Of a DNA stretch of 64,000 nucleotides, positions 1-12,803 are shown piece after piece (position 1 is the first letter of the stretch; every line of letters begins with the position of its first letter). A program made the translations under genes and the position numbers. Source of the DNA: Stromatinia cepivora (taxonomy: Eukaryota > Ascomycota > Leotiomycetes > Helotiales > Sclerotiniaceae). The notes under the pieces were generated by a model, which saw only the letters and a program-made list of their open reading frames with translations, ran no database searches and was not told the origin of the DNA. The stretch lies in NCBI GenBank assembly GCA_014898415.1, contig RCTD01000020.1, positions 806,001-870,000 on the forward strand. Reading direction: 5' to 3'.

Positions 1-3000
1 TATTAATTCACACGCCTTGTTCAGTTAGCCAACCGCTCGACATTCATCAACGTGAAAACAATAGATGAAAGATCCTACGGATTCTTGCCGGAAACGGTTG
101 ACCAGCATGATTTTTGACAAGCAAAATTGCAAGCGAACTAATCGTAATCATTAACGAAGTGGATAAAATTGTGAGCGAGATGACAAGGCTCGATGCGATG
201 TTTCCAAAGCAGTCGGTTAACTTTATTTGAGTCCACTAGTATTGAGTTATGGAGTAACATTTCGACTTTGACTCCACCGAACGAGATCCTTAATCAATTT
301 TCGAAATGAGTTCTAAGTTTATGTTCTTAACCCCGCAGAGTTGTTTAAACGATGGGATAGAACATGCTTGTTCTCTATGCGAAATGCTGGTGAGACACAA
401 CCGGGTAGGTCTTGTTATGCGAACGTTAGCTTTTTCCGTTTCATTTATACCGAAGTACTAGCCTACTTACGTCCGATATCCGATGTCCAATCTGAAACAA
501 AAAGCCGTTTTAATTTTCCCTATTGGAGAATAGACGCGCTCGCATTTTCATCCAATTTCGCTTCCAATGGGATTTTGGTTTTGAATAGAAAAGTTGGGGG
601 TGGCGTGGGTAGAATAGGCAAGTTCATCGAATGAACGAGATCCTCATAATATCAAGCTTCATGCAAAGGAAAGAAGGCGCATATGTATATATCCCTGATC
701 AAATAAATGAAAATAGATTAATTGACACTATTCGGGCATCGAACCATGTCTCCAATATCGAATTTGGTTGCTTTGAAATGATTGAATTGATCGAATTAAG
801 AAATGTATTGTGTGTTGAAAGTATGTGTGGGGGTACAAGTTAACCGTTAACCTTAGCTTTGTTTTACTGCGACGCCACAATTTGAGCCACAACGCCACAT
901 CTAAACTTCACTGGTTACTAAGAGATTCATCAGAAGAGTGAGGCATCATTTTTTGGCAACTCTCTTACTACCTAGTTAGTACTTTCTCACAGAACACTTT
1001 CCTTGCCATACTAGAGCTCATTCGAGAATCGATATTTCATTTCTATTGACTGTCCACCCATTAAATTAAACCAATCAATAACATTAAATAACCTTAAATT
1101 CCAATTCGATGACAAACAAAGTGGGTCCATTCATCTGTCCGTTCCTTTTAGGAGCTTACTCTAGATTAAAGGAGAACCTGGTAATACAGTATCTGGTAAG
1201 TGCCTAGGTAATTGCTTGGTTTATAGTGGTACTCCCTAAGAGCCACACGTGGAGTCGCTTGTAGTGTGACGAGACAGGGGAAGTTTGCATGACGGTGGAG
1301 AACGGTAATTCCATGGAGCCGCCTTGTATGTGTTCTGGCATATCCGAAACTCAAATTGTGAATGGGGATTCACACCGTCACACGTCATTGAGATGTATAT
1401 CTAATTAGCATGTTCACATTCATATGTCAATGAAAGTTATTCTATATTTGGTTTTGCCTAAGTCCGTCCTTGTTGGGGGAGTGGAGGCTGTGAAGCGCTG
1501 CTTGATTTCCCTTTTTGGAAGGAAATGCGATGTGTATCCCTAGAGGTATGTACTATGTGGGGATTAATTTTGTAGTACCTGCAGGCATATATATATGTGG
1601 ACGTCGAAGTCGAGGACCAAAAGTAAAGATGGAGGGCGGGCAACGGTAATTTGAATTGTTCGGAAATTCGAGGCAAGTTAAGCCGGTTGTGATTGAAATG
1701 ACTCTGATCCCTGGTGATAGCCTAGAACCGAGTTAGCTTGAAGGATTTTGTGGTCCTTGGTAGTACAAGTAGAATTACGTCCAAGAGCCGACGTACCTCT
1801 CAACCTCTGTATGAGAGAATTAAGTAAAAGGGGGAGAGTCTTCTTCGTCTGTAGCTGAAAGGTGATCGTCGAATAAGTTTACCGGGCTTCTGTTCTGCCG
1901 ACGATTTGAACGCTTAGCAATTGGCTTATAATCATCGACCTCGCCAGCTTTCCGCTTGGTACCGGCAATTTTCAAAGGGCCCGCCACATTACTATCTAAC
2001 TTTTTGGGTACATCTTGAAGTTTATGAACTGCGTTTCCATTCTGAATGTTCTGAAGTCGTATTACCGTGGATGACAGTAATATGGAATTTGTTAAATGCT
2101 GCTAGAACCGTCAAAGTTATGTGCGGTTCTGGATATTGTTTAGTTTTCTTCATTTCCGATCCTTGAATGAAATCAATGGAAATATAGCTTTGGAAGAACC
2201 AGTATTCATTTCTAAGCTTATATATACTGATTTTCTCTGGCGGAGAAGCTGTCATAGCTGCCTTCGGGATGTTTTCCTTGCCTTGAAAGTAAATTTTAGT
2301 ATCGGAATGAACAGGAATACATTATAGATTGGCTGGAGATATGGTTGAGTATATGTTCAGAAATTGAATATTGTTTTTGTATTTCATTGGCAAGATTAAT
2401 AAGTATATCTCGTAGTGAGTCTGTTCTTTGTATTTTGTCGTTCATTGGACGAAGCGTTGTTGATTGGTGTGGAAGAAAGGTGTTATTGGAGATGTCGATT
2501 ATATAGTATTACGGTAGTAAGATGAAACAGGGTTGTGAAAGTAGGGTTGAATTTTGAAGAGATTCTACATGTTTAAAGGTAAAAAGAGTTTAGGCAGCGA
2601 GAAGGTTGAAAGCCTGTTGGAGATATTCACTTTGTTTATTTTTTTCTTTCTGATCTCTCAGTAAGCAGGAGAAAGAAAATATTGATGTGGGAAACGAGAT
2701 ACCGAAGGGTGATAATTTCGAGTAATTAGTTGTCTCAAGTCTCCAATGGCTGGGATGAGAGAAGTGAGCCGCGTGTATGTATGAGAAGTTACTTGAGTAG
2801 GTAGATACCTAGGTAGGTATAAAATGATATGTTAGCTCAATATGAAACAAAATTCACATTCATGGATTGTGGGGCATGTTTGAAGAGGCCATCGCAGTCA
2901 ACTCGAGACTGAACACCAATACCAAATCAAGGTCACAACGAGATCGTGTATGTATCTTTTAAGTCTCTAACTCTTTTTGAAGGTTACATGAGCAATGTAA

Positions 3001-3187
3001 AGATTGACATAACTGCGGTTACCTAGGCAATGTAGAGATTGACATAAATAAATCGCTACCATAATTGTTTCTCCAGCATCAGAATTTTTGAATCTGACCC
3101 AGATATCTAGAGACAAATCCCTCCATCACTACCACAACTACTTAACCCATTAGAGAAATATGAGCCAAGGAAACAGGCATGGAAAGG
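1..3187. other. Gene-poor AT-rich region
   Basis: I see no convincing gene here. Open frames are short (under about 100 codons), overlap on both strands and often lack an ATG. The stretch holds several TACCTAGGTA-like palindromic motifs (near 968, 1203, 2806 and 3020) and a short 31-bp direct repeat at 2982-3047. It could include promoter or terminator DNA of a gene left of the window. Confidence 0.5.
2982..3047. repeat. Two-copy 31-bp direct repeat, period 35
   Basis: The segment starting GGTTAC and continuing through GCAATGTA(A/G)AGATTGACATAA occurs at 2982-3012 and again at 3017-3047. The copies differ at one base in the 21-bp core and at the four variable bases after GGTTAC. It lies in intergenic DNA 140 bases past the stop codon of the minus-strand gene at 3188-4231, so it may fall in that gene's 3' region. 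It is a simple local duplication; no function is claimed. Confidence 0.7.
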
Positions 3188-4231
3188 CTATATTGACCAT
3201 TCAAGTTTCGTGGGTATTTCAAGGACCTGAGATGACTTTTTGTCGACAGCAATAAGAGATCGAAGAGGATGAACTTCTTCCTTATCTTTCGCTACAATAA
3301 GAGATGGAGGAGGGACTTTTTGATTTTCGTCCGGATCAACAAGAGGCTCGTATTTGGTTTTGACGGATGCTTCCACGCTGTTTTGAGTTCATTTCGTGGA
3401 TGCGCTAAACAAGTACCTTAGGGTCCATAGTCTCAACTGATATACACACCTCTCTATATGACCTGGAAAGAGGGTTTTCGACAATTTCCTTGCTCTTCGG
3501 ATCCCATGATACGACCGTCCTCGCGAATTCAGAAAGGTTTTCGATTCTCGATCCTTGGCCATTTCAGCTTTCATGTAAGCTTCCATGGTAAATAAATTTT
3601 GCTTTGGAAGTGGTCTATAAGAAGTCGGTTTAACAGATAGTTGGTAGGTTTTAGACTTTTCGGATTTTTGTTGAGGTGTTGGGAGAGGAGAGATTATTGG
3701 TGAATCGACTTCATGCTGAGAAACATTATCCTAATTGATATCAATACATGATCATTTCTACGACAAGGTTTTTCATGAACATACCTTGGAGGAATCTTTC
3801 GCCGCAGCTTTGCTTTTTTCCTTCTAGATTGCGTTTGTGATAGTTTCTGATGATTGAATCGATCATTGGCATAGCTTGCTCTGCTTGTCCAGAAGTTTCT
3901 GGCTGTTTCTTGAATGATAAGGCTCACATCATTGTATGTTTGTGCAATAACAGGCTCATCACCACCCTCTTGTTCCCACCCTTGAATGACATCACCAATT
4001 ATCTTTAACCATTTACTCTGAATTGACGATGCTGAGCTTCTTTGCTGTTAAACCCCAGAATTAGCATATGCACACTGCAAGAAGAATCAAAGCTGAGCAC
4101 TTAGTCCACCATCTTAGTATGCTTTCCTAATGAGACTGAGTGTGGTGTCATCATCATGAGGAATGATTTACCCCCTCGAGCAGTTTGCAAAATTGGTCAA
4201 GAACAAGTTCCTGTTCCTCGATGGAAGGCAT
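3188..4231 (-). CDS. Hypothetical protein, four-exon model
   Basis: I do not recognise this protein. The model joins exons 4231-4172, 4044-3785, 3614-3417 and 3377-3188 into 235 codons. The first junction is strong: a 20-codon exon (starting MPSIEEQELVLDQF) ends at a GTAAAT donor and meets a TTTAACAG acceptor in frame, giving a long basic exon (QSRRKKAKLRRK near residues 95-105). The later junctions are weaker. Between 3784 and 3615 there is an additional open Ser/Pro-rich stretch in a different phase, so either the true acceptor differs or an indel is present. The last intron would be only 39 nt; without it the protein would end near 3389. The product looks soluble, lysine/arginine-rich, with no membrane segment. 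No close neighbour suggests a role. Confidence 0.45.
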
Positions 4232-6561
4232 ATTGGCTGAATTTTGGAGAGAGATCAGCATGTGTACCTCAAATGACTTGAATTGTTGAATCGAAGAGTA
4301 TAAAATACACCAAGAATGCGTGGACTTGACAAGAGGGATGCGATACGAAAAGCTATGGGTATAGCCAATGAATATCGAAACACAAAGAAGTCTCTGTCAG
4401 GGTATGGGATATTCACCACTTCGAGTTCAGCGTCGAGTCGCTATTCAAAAATCAACGATATCACGCCATCATTTTGACCAGAATCTGGAAGATTTGAAGA
4501 GAACGGATTTAATCATGTAATTATTGATTCAACTCGCCGAATGGTCTATCATTTTCCCAACTGTCCCCAATATATTACACAGCCGTCATATTTGCCGCAA
4601 ATCCACTCTTTGGCTCAGTATTATGGTGGACAAACTCGGTGTATCCATTGATATCAAATAAGACGTTGAATGATACACAAATTCCAGGAGGTAATGTGTA
4701 GTAAGGCAAGCTCGGACATTAAAGAATGCCATGTCATCTCATGGTCGGACTTAAAGTCATATATTCGAAAGTGCCATGAGGTCTTTCAGCTCGAGCGACC
4801 ATTCAATGTCCGGAGCCAGACTCAACGAATGGAGAGTATCATGAAGCGTGGATATTTAAGCCCGGCTGGCTACTGGAATTGACTTTCCACAAAAAGATTC
4901 CATACTTAAGTAGGCACGACACAGAAATAAAAGATTTGCGAATGACATCGCCCTAGACCCTAACGATTTGGGGAACATGGAACAAGCGATCTCATGATGA
5001 TTTGGGGTGGAGCTTTGGTGTAAAATTCACGGAGGAGAGCGTAGAGTAAAATGTTGATATGAACATGGCTTGTTGAGATGAAAAGTGGCAAGAGGTCAGT
5101 TGAGATCGAAAAGGGGGGGGTCATTGGAACGGCTAGGGGACAAAATCTACAATTGTGTCTAAGAAAGAGGGTGTTGGGGTCGGGTTGGTTGCCCAGGCGT
5201 TGTGAGGTCTCGGCTGGAAGAAAACGGATGAAGATCAATTGAGATGGGATGGGAAAGATACGAAGCAAATAAGAAGCTTCCGATGGACTACGATCTCGGA
5301 AAGTCTCACTTCACTCGAACCGTATCTTTGGATACCTACTTAATCTAATCCCGAATAGTAACAAGTCTTGTCCGCTCCACCTATAAGAACTAGCCCTGAT
5401 ACGATGGGTCAAGTACTGTCGAAAAAAAGCTATCTTAAGTATATGCTATAAGTATGTTGCTTCTAAATGATGAAGAGGATAACATATATGTAGAATGTAC
5501 AAGTTGAGGTTATGTAGTCACCTAGGGACGTTCACGATGACGATGATTACCAACAAAATCGGATCGGCACTTCCGTCTCGGCACGGGAGTCTCACCCCAA
5601 TTTTGAATGGGACAACACGTGACCTTGAATGCCGAATGAGGAAGCTCCCTTCAACCAAGAGAACGTAAATATAGCACGAAGAATATAACAAATAACCAAT
5701 TCCATTGACTCTCAGCTCATAAACATTGCAATGTGGCCTCATTTTTAAAGGGGAAAACATGAATCAGTATACATAATGGCCTTACATCAGATTCCACCAC
5801 TTCTTTTTGATTTACCAATCATCATTTGTACTATTCCGAGTATACTCCAAACGGTCAACGGTGAACTGCAAGTCTGCGTGGTTTGCGTGTTCATATTGAC
5901 AACAACTTTGTTCGTTGTTGGCCCTGCCCAGAATGTTCTAGAGTATTTAGTAGGCATGAGATGAGTTGGTACAAAACGTCCCGTCTTTATGCTGGACGTG
6001 TGCGGTCCCATACTATTGGAGGAGGTTAGAGACTGAGTCTCGAATTCTTATAATGTAGATTGGATAAATGAACAATTCTTTTGATGACATTGATGTTAAT
6101 ATAAATATAAATAAAAATTAGACCGAGTAGATGGTTGGTTGTGGTTAATCATCGGTCGAACAGCTTGCTTACTAATAATCTACGAATCTATTATCAGTGG
6201 TTTTATCGAATCTTCCGCAAGGTCCTTAACCTATCTGGGATTTCAGCCTCTGATAAACTTTAATGCTTAATTCTACACAACGAAAGAAAGAGCTATCAAC
6301 CACCCCAAACCTTCTACTAATCTCAACACATATAATTCCGGTGTGCAGGTTTCGCCCTTTACAATTTGCTCTACATCAAAACATCGAGGTAATACCCAGT
6401 CGCTATCGCAGATAACTTTTTATTGAGCGCGGGCGCTACATCACAACCCCGTTTTGAACGCCACTGCATGATCTGTCACGAATTCTTTCCCTTGACAAGT
6501 TTCCCCAGGATCGCCTATCAACCCGTCGCAACTCCATTGAAACGTTTAATAGCTTCTCGAA
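4232..6561. other. Intergenic region
   Basis: About 2.3 kb without a supported gene. ORFs at 4670-4882, 4960-5268 and 5518-6011 are short, overlap each other on opposite strands, and show no recognisable domain. The last few hundred bases should contain the promoter and 5' leader of the Btz-domain gene that starts at 6562; a pyrimidine-rich stretch and an upstream ATG-free leader are seen there. Confidence 0.5.
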
Positions 6562-8737
6562 ATGGGTTCCCGCCAACGCAGAGATTTGGCTGTGAGACGA
6601 AGACGGGTTGAGGACGAGGGCGATGATGAAGGAGCTCAAGATATTACTGAAATGGATGATGACTCTCTATCTGAAGGCTCGATAATCAGTGACGATGAAG
6701 ATGCACACGAGGGCGACGAATCTGTCAATGGAGGCATCACAACTAATGAGGTATCTCAATCAACCAAGATGAATGGAAATAGATCAACTGGGCAGAATGG
6801 TGGACAGACAAAAGCTAGCAATGGTACTACTGAAGCTTCAAAGTTCACAAATGGCGCCAATGATATGGAAATGATGGTGAACGGACCCAAAACCTCTGAA
6901 CCGGTAGAAACTGTACAATTCGAGGACTTTCGAGAGGACGAGACGAAAGATACCCCTTCACCGGCTATTGTCACATCTACTGCTCAAATGGATCGACCAC
7001 AAGAACAACCTCATGAAAGGCGAAGGAGAGAACATGAGGAATACAAGAAAAAGAGAGATGCGGATCCTGCGTTTGTGCCAAATAGAGGAGCATTCTTTAT
7101 GCACGATCATCGTCATGCTGGTCCTGCGGCGAATGGTTTTCGGCCATTTGGCAGGGGCAGAGGTGGTCGGGGCCGGCCCGGAATTGGGGGGCCGTATGCA
7201 CATATCAAGTATATCATCATCACTCCTTTGTGACTTCGAATTTCTGCTAACATTTTATAGTAATATCTCACAACCTCTGGAACCTACCGATGTTCAATGG
7301 GCACACGATATGCACGAAGTAATAACTGAACCCGCACCAACATCTACAAATGGAGCTTCAAATGGATCCCAAAGACCAGCACCAGCTTCAAAATCTGCAC
7401 CGCTCAATCGATCACTTTCGACTACGAAGCATATTGGAAATGTACAAATTCGTGTATTCTTTGCAGATATGGAGAAGCCTGTGGTATTTCCTGGAATTCC
7501 AGTGAAGCAATATACGCGTCTGCCTGATCACCGACCACCGCTTCGTCGAGATAAACCAGTTCGAATATCCCTACCTGATCATCCACCACGTTACATATTC
7601 CCTGCTGTCGATAGATCATTTATATTCATCCCAAGAGCTATGCGACCTAATCAACAAGGGTTTGGTGGACGTGGCAGAGGTAGAGCTGGCCTTGGATCTG
7701 TGGGTGGTTATTCGAGACGTACAAGTGTTTTTGGTGGAAGCATTTATGGAGGTACATATACTTCAAGTGTTGCCATGAGTCGACGCTCGTCTCTTGCACG
7801 AGAGGTCAATCGAGAGACACTTGTCTCACCCAGTGGGTCAACGATGTCAAGGCCACAAATCTCGATGGATTCATCAAGACCTGTAGTAAAATTACCACCA
7901 TTGAGTCAAGCTGCACAACCTCAACAAACTCAGGCTCCCGAGTCTGGAGTAATTGATCCATCTCCACAAGCATCTTCTCTCGACAATGTTCCACGTCCCC
8001 AGACTTATCCCCTTCCACAGAAACCAGCTCTTCGGGAAAATCGCCCAAATGCAATTCCCATGCATCAACCTCGGCCTCAGAAGACCGTCTCTGTAGCCGA
8101 CATCGAATCACCTGCATCTATGTCATTCAATCCTCCTCAGCAAACCCAACAGCCATTCCATCAACAAGTTCCCATTCAAATCAATGGAAACAGTTACTCG
8201 CACGATAATATTCAACATTCCCGACAGCCATCTTACCCAAGCCAAGCTTCGACTGGTACACCGTTATCACAAATTCCAGAGAGGGCTATACACGCACCAG
8301 CCTTTCAACCCAACCCTTACCAACAGCAAGCTTCCAACTTTTATCCCCAAACTTATCCTGTCTTGCAGCCTCCTCAAGGATATTATTACCCCCAAACCTT
8401 TAATGCACCTATGACTTCTGCGGCTGGTGCAACTCCTTTTGTACCTACACAACAGCAGCCACAACAAACATATAACCAACCCGCACCACAGACTACTGAA
8501 ACCTCGGCGCCACAAGCACCTCAAAACTTGGTTGCTCAAGAAGTCAATGGAATGGTATATTACTATGATGCCGCACAAATTCCAGCTGTTCCAACTTTCC
8601 CAGGCGGCTATCAACAAACTCAACAATATCCTATGCAACAAGTAGGGGGTGTAGTAGGAATAGGCGGAATGATGACACCCAGTCCGGATGGCTTTTATTA
8701 TCCACAACAACAAGGCGTAGTCTACTATACACAATGA
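6562..8737 (+). CDS. Btz-domain (CASC3/Barentsz-like) protein
   Basis: Two exons (6562-7208, 7261-8737; 52-nt intron, phase 2) encode 707 residues. The N-terminus is acidic (residues 10-60). Residues about 146-235 fit the Btz/SELOR domain that binds eIF4A3 in the exon junction complex: a basic helix (RRREHEEYKKKRD), then DPAFVPNRGAFFMHD, and after the intron VQWAHDMHEV, matching the family's conserved Phe-Val-Pro and Trp-x-His-Asp pieces. An RG-rich insert (FGRGRGGRGRPG) sits between the two halves. A second conserved-looking block rich in Pro and Arg follows (near residues 270-350), then another GRGRG patch and a 350-residue Gln/Pro/Tyr-rich disordered tail. The family acts in mRNA localisation, translation and nonsense-mediated decay in the nucleus and cytoplasm. 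The start is the first ATG after a stop-rich leader. The family call rests on remembered motifs; the fungal role is inferred. Confidence 0.8.
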
Positions 8738-11164
8738 CGACCTTCTATAACTTCCCCCACCATTGCCTCTATTCACGATCTGCAAGTCACATCTTTATAG
8801 TCCTTTTTAATGCCTTCAGCTATTTTATTCGTATTTCCTGAAGCGTTGCCGTTTATTATCGTCTCTTGCTTATGGTTTCGATTGCGAAAAAAAGATATAT
8901 CATTGTTCATTCTTCAGAAGCGGTGGCTTGACTTCTCATATCATGTTTTTGTATTAGGGATTGCAATTCAATCTTTCGATTTGGTTGGCATGGTTTTTTT
9001 GGTTGCAAGTTAGAGCCTCTACTATGCTTTTCGGTTCTACCTTCTTGCATTTCGATCTCTTATTCGGTTTCCTCGTGTTGGTGCGGTGCGTTCTCTCAAT
9101 GATAATGGCCCTGATGTTTCGATTGGAACTTGAAACGACGTATGGATATCTCTTTCGGCTGGACGCGCGGTAGTGGGATGGCCTTCTGCATTGGATTGAA
9201 GCTTATGTTTGCTGTTAGCGAGCGGGTGGTGTCATGGATAGTATGGAGGGTCGTGGTGAATTGACGAAGTAGTAGTGGTAGTGTTACATAGCGAGGATTA
9301 TTGTGGGTGGATCAGCATGTTAGCGGATCGAATGCGTCAATGGATATGTTACCATGTCCGCTTATGATACATCAATTGAATTACCCTTTTTGATGTTACC
9401 CATTTCTTGTCTTTGAGAATTCTCTCTCTATCTGATGTGCATCATGTATGTTGTCATGAACTCAATGTCCTAACTCCTCTCAGGTTTTGCAAACAGTTAA
9501 TCCATACAATCCACCCAGACAATCAATATTTTAATATCATCTCTCACTTCTGCATGCAATGTCGATCTCAACATAAGCACCCCTAACACAGAAACTTAGA
9601 AACAGATTAAATACCCCCCGGAATATGGATTGGTAATCAAGCCGTAGCAACTGGTACTTTTAGTTCAACCTATTTCCCGTATCTTCTAATTTCTTTTGGC
9701 TAAGTTATGTGGGTGGGCATGCTGTGGCAGGGATTTCAGATAAACGAAACGCAAAATCGAATGATGATATTAAGTAGGAGGAGAAGGATGAGAAGAGGAA
9801 GAGGAATAATTTGAACGCGCAAAAAATGTTGGGTTTGTGTGGGCGTGGGCGAGGGTTGGAAATTTGGGGGTTGGTGGGTGAGGGTTGGAGAGAGGGGGAG
9901 GAGGAGGAGGAGGAGGGGATAAGGGGAAAGAGGGAGAGAGTGTTTGGATGAGGTGGGAAAAGGAAGGTTTGTGTGAGAATATATGGAAATCTGTGGAAAT
10001 CTGTGGGATGAAAAGGAGAATATATAATGAAAAGAGACTGGCTGGCGAAGTCGCGGATGAGGACAACAAGAGGGAGGGCGACAGGGAAAAATTATATCAG
10101 GCATATTGACCACATAACCAAACCAACGAGAATCCCTTGTCTGAAGGTTCAGATTTGGTTTTTTTATACGAGGTTATTATATTATAAGATTTTTGGCATA
10201 TGATTAGTATTTTAGGATTAAGGATGTTTCAATAACTTGGGCAAATGAGGGATCTTAAGAAAGGTCAAAATCTTTCCAGGTGCCAGGTCTGTTGATAATT
10301 GTAGGTAGAGAGCGGTGGTGATTGTAGTCGTTTGCTCGAGCCTCGATGTTGTTCGTTGTATGCAGTGATAGGACGAAAAGGATTGGTATATTGCGTATAT
10401 TTTCCTCGGTAGTGAGCTTTTTGATTGTATTCTTAGTCACTTGGTGACTGACATAGTATAGTATAGCGGATAAGAACTTGGTCTACGTATCTGGTAAGAG
10501 GGTTGGGATGAAAGTCATCAGGATGCGCTTGGTCAGGACGAGGATTGGAGATACTCCGTGGCATTGGATGAGGTATGAAGTTGTATGTTGGAGTCGGAGA
10601 GATCTTTTTAAAGTTTATAAAAGTGGAGGGGGTATTTATTGTTAATAGAATGCTTGACTCTGAATTCAGGAGTATTTTGCGAGAGAATTTCAAGTGAAGT
10701 GTTGATGGTGAGTGTATGATGAATTCATTTGTGGCAATTGCTTGATCCATGCTCTTATTGTATAGTTTCGAATATAACAGTTGATATTGCGAGGTTATTG
10801 GGCAAGCTGATTTCCGGAGCTGCCCAAGATTGGTGGATGTGACAGTCTTCCTGACTAATATTAATACATTTGTATATATTCGGCTATTTAAGGAGCTGAC
10901 ACTAGTGGTCGAGCAGCAACTATCAGGCTGCATGATACGTGCAATTCAACGGTGTTAGGAAGGTAAAGTGTTAATATATGTGTATTCAGAATGTTCGTAA
11001 TAATTGCTAAAGATATCATTATATTGCCAGTAGCGAAAGATGGACCTCTCATGGATACCACAGAAAAGCATCACGATTCTGAGAAATGATCAAATAGTGA
11101 TATGATACATATATCTCAGCCTATTTTAATACAACCAATCAAATTCTCCAACAAGCCCTTACTC
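8738..11164. other. Intergenic region with G-rich tract
   Basis: Contains the 3' region of the Btz gene and the 3' side of the MATE gene (minus strand). The + strand is strikingly G-rich at 9835-9925 (runs of GGG, then GGA repeats). An ATG-started minus-strand ORF at 10433-10933 (166 codons) has no recognisable domain and is Ser/Ile/Pro-rich; I regard it as doubtful. The T/G-rich stretch at 8800-9400 may be the 3' UTR of the upstream gene. Confidence 0.5.
10433..10933 (-). CDS. Doubtful 166-aa ORF
   Basis: An uninterrupted ATG-to-stop frame of 166 codons in otherwise gene-free DNA. I do not recognise the protein. It starts with a Cys/Ser patch, has no predicted membrane segment, no repeats and no known motif, and contains many Ser, Ile, Asn and Pro codons as expected from random translation of AT-rich DNA. 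It lies downstream of the convergent Btz gene and in the same orientation as the MATE gene. It may be an orphan gene or chance. Confidence 0.15.
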   Translation of the reverse strand: MQPDSCCSTTSVSSLNSRIYTNVLILVRKTVTSTNLGQLRKSACPITSQYQLLYSKLYNKSMDQAIATNEFIIHSPSTLHLKFSRKILLNSESSILLTINTPSTFINFKKISPTPTYNFIPHPMPRSISNPRPDQAHPDDFHPNPLTRYVDQVLIRYTILCQSPSD

Positions 11165-12803
11165 TCACACAGCCAAAATGCCATTAATATCCTGCCTCGC
11201 ACTTATCCCGCCAACGCCCGCCTCAACCCTCTCACCTATCTCCATCCTCCCAAACGCCCTCTTAACCTCTCCCTCCCAATCACTCCAACCAACAATTACC
11301 CACTCCACTGCACCCACAATATAAAGGGCAATACACTGACCCACCCATAATCCACCCAACCCCCACCCATTAAACGCCAACCAAATGCCTAATGGCAACG
11401 CACCACAATAATAACTCACAAAATTAACTGCCGCACCAACATGTTGTCTACCCATCCCTCTCAGACTTCCCCCACAACTCCCATTTAATCCATCTGCTAT
11501 TTGGAATAGTGCCACATACGGCATGACTTCCGCTGTTAATTTGATGACCCTCATATCATCATTAAAAATCCTCGCATAGAAATTTTTCACACTCATAAGG
11601 ATAATCAAGATCACTAATCCCATGACCATACTCAACCAAGCTGCTACATTTGCTGCTCTAGCCGCTCCCTTTGCATTTCTCGCTCCTAACAAGTTCCCAA
11701 CTCGTGAGCTGGCTGCTACACCGATTCCGAAGGGTATCGTATTCATCACTTGATCTGTAGTCATAATGACACTTTGGGCAGCTAATGGAATAGTACCTAA
11801 TCTACCGGCGGCCAAGGCAACGATTTCAAAGGCCCACCATTCGGTACCGACGTGAATGATGCCGAGGAGAGCAAGACGAGAGAATGTCCCGAGATTATGG
11901 AGAGATTTTGTGGTGAAGCCGCCCCAGCACTGGTGTCCAGTTATGAAGCGGGAGTAGAGGATTAGGAGAAGGAAGGAGAGCCAGTAGGAGAGACCTGTTG
12001 CGAGAGGCGCGCCGATAAGTCCGAGGTCGAATGTATGGATGAAGAGATAGTTCAGGCCGGCGGAGATGGGCGAGGTTATGAGAAGGACGTAGGTGCCTGG
12101 ACGCATGATTTCTATACGGGGTTAGTTAGAACTTGGTTAGAGGAGAGGGAAGAAAGTGTTCGTAAGTACCTTGCGCTTGTAAATACTTCTTCATAGCTTC
12201 GAAGTAAATATATCCCAATCCACCTGGAATCAACGCCGTCAAAAACTTAGCACTGTCCACACAAATATATTCTTCCTGTCCCAACAATCTAAACAACGGT
12301 GCAGAACAAGCCCATAATATAGCAACTGGTATATAAAAAGCCGTAAGAACGAAGAAACCCCGTTGTAACAATATTCCCAAATCGTAGGGGTTCTTGCTCC
12401 CAGTAAATGATGATGATGCTAATGTATCTAGAGCAGTACTTCCACCAAGTGCGATAAGCCATGCTGTAGACATGGCAAACATATAACTAAAAGCCGCAGT
12501 CGCCAGAGCTTCAGGACTTAGTCGTCCCACTATTAGGACTGATATTGTTTGAAGAGAATTCTGCAATGCATATGCGAGGATAACGGGAATGGAACCTCGT
12601 AATAGGAGGAGGAACTCGGAAAGCCATCTCTTAGCTGGGGTTGTACCATCTTCTTCGAGTTCGTAGGTTTCTCCTTCATCGGGTGATTGGGGAAGGAGTG
12701 AAGATTGTTCGTTTGGAGAAGTGGACGTTGGTGAGGTATTGGTTGAATGTTGGAAGACCTTTGGAAGCCATGATGACTTGAAATCGTTTTGGTCGCTCAT
12801 CAT
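11165..12803 (-). CDS. MATE family multidrug/toxin efflux transporter
   Basis: Two exons (12803-12170 and 12111-11165, 58-nt intron, phase 1) give 526 residues, normal for a fungal MATE protein. The cytosolic N-terminus (about 65 residues, Ser/Thr/Glu-rich, with QSSLLPQS) precedes roughly twelve hydrophobic helices. Family hallmarks are visible: GGSTALDTLASSSF in the first half (equivalent to the ALDTLxSQAFG block), LLGQEEYICVDSAKFL, YFEAMKKYLQAQ at the exon junction, and in the second half VASSRVGNLLGARNAKGAA plus NGSCGGSLRGMGRQ. MATE proteins exchange organic cations or xenobiotics against H+ or Na+ at the plasma or vacuolar membrane; fungal members resemble yeast Erc1. The substrate cannot be told from sequence. 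The start is an ATGATG pair; either could serve. Confidence 0.92.

Noticed and set aside
4960..5268. 102-codon minus ORF with hydrophobic stretch
   Set aside because: No ATG at the listed start, no recognisable domain, and no codon pattern different from the surroundings.
8267..8785. 172-codon minus-strand ORF
   Set aside because: Antisense of the Gln/Pro-rich tail of the Btz gene; a low-complexity coding region keeps the opposite strand open.
9736..10113. Pro/Leu/Ser-rich 125-codon minus ORF
   Set aside because: Translation of a simple C/T-rich tract; no motif and no conserved structure.
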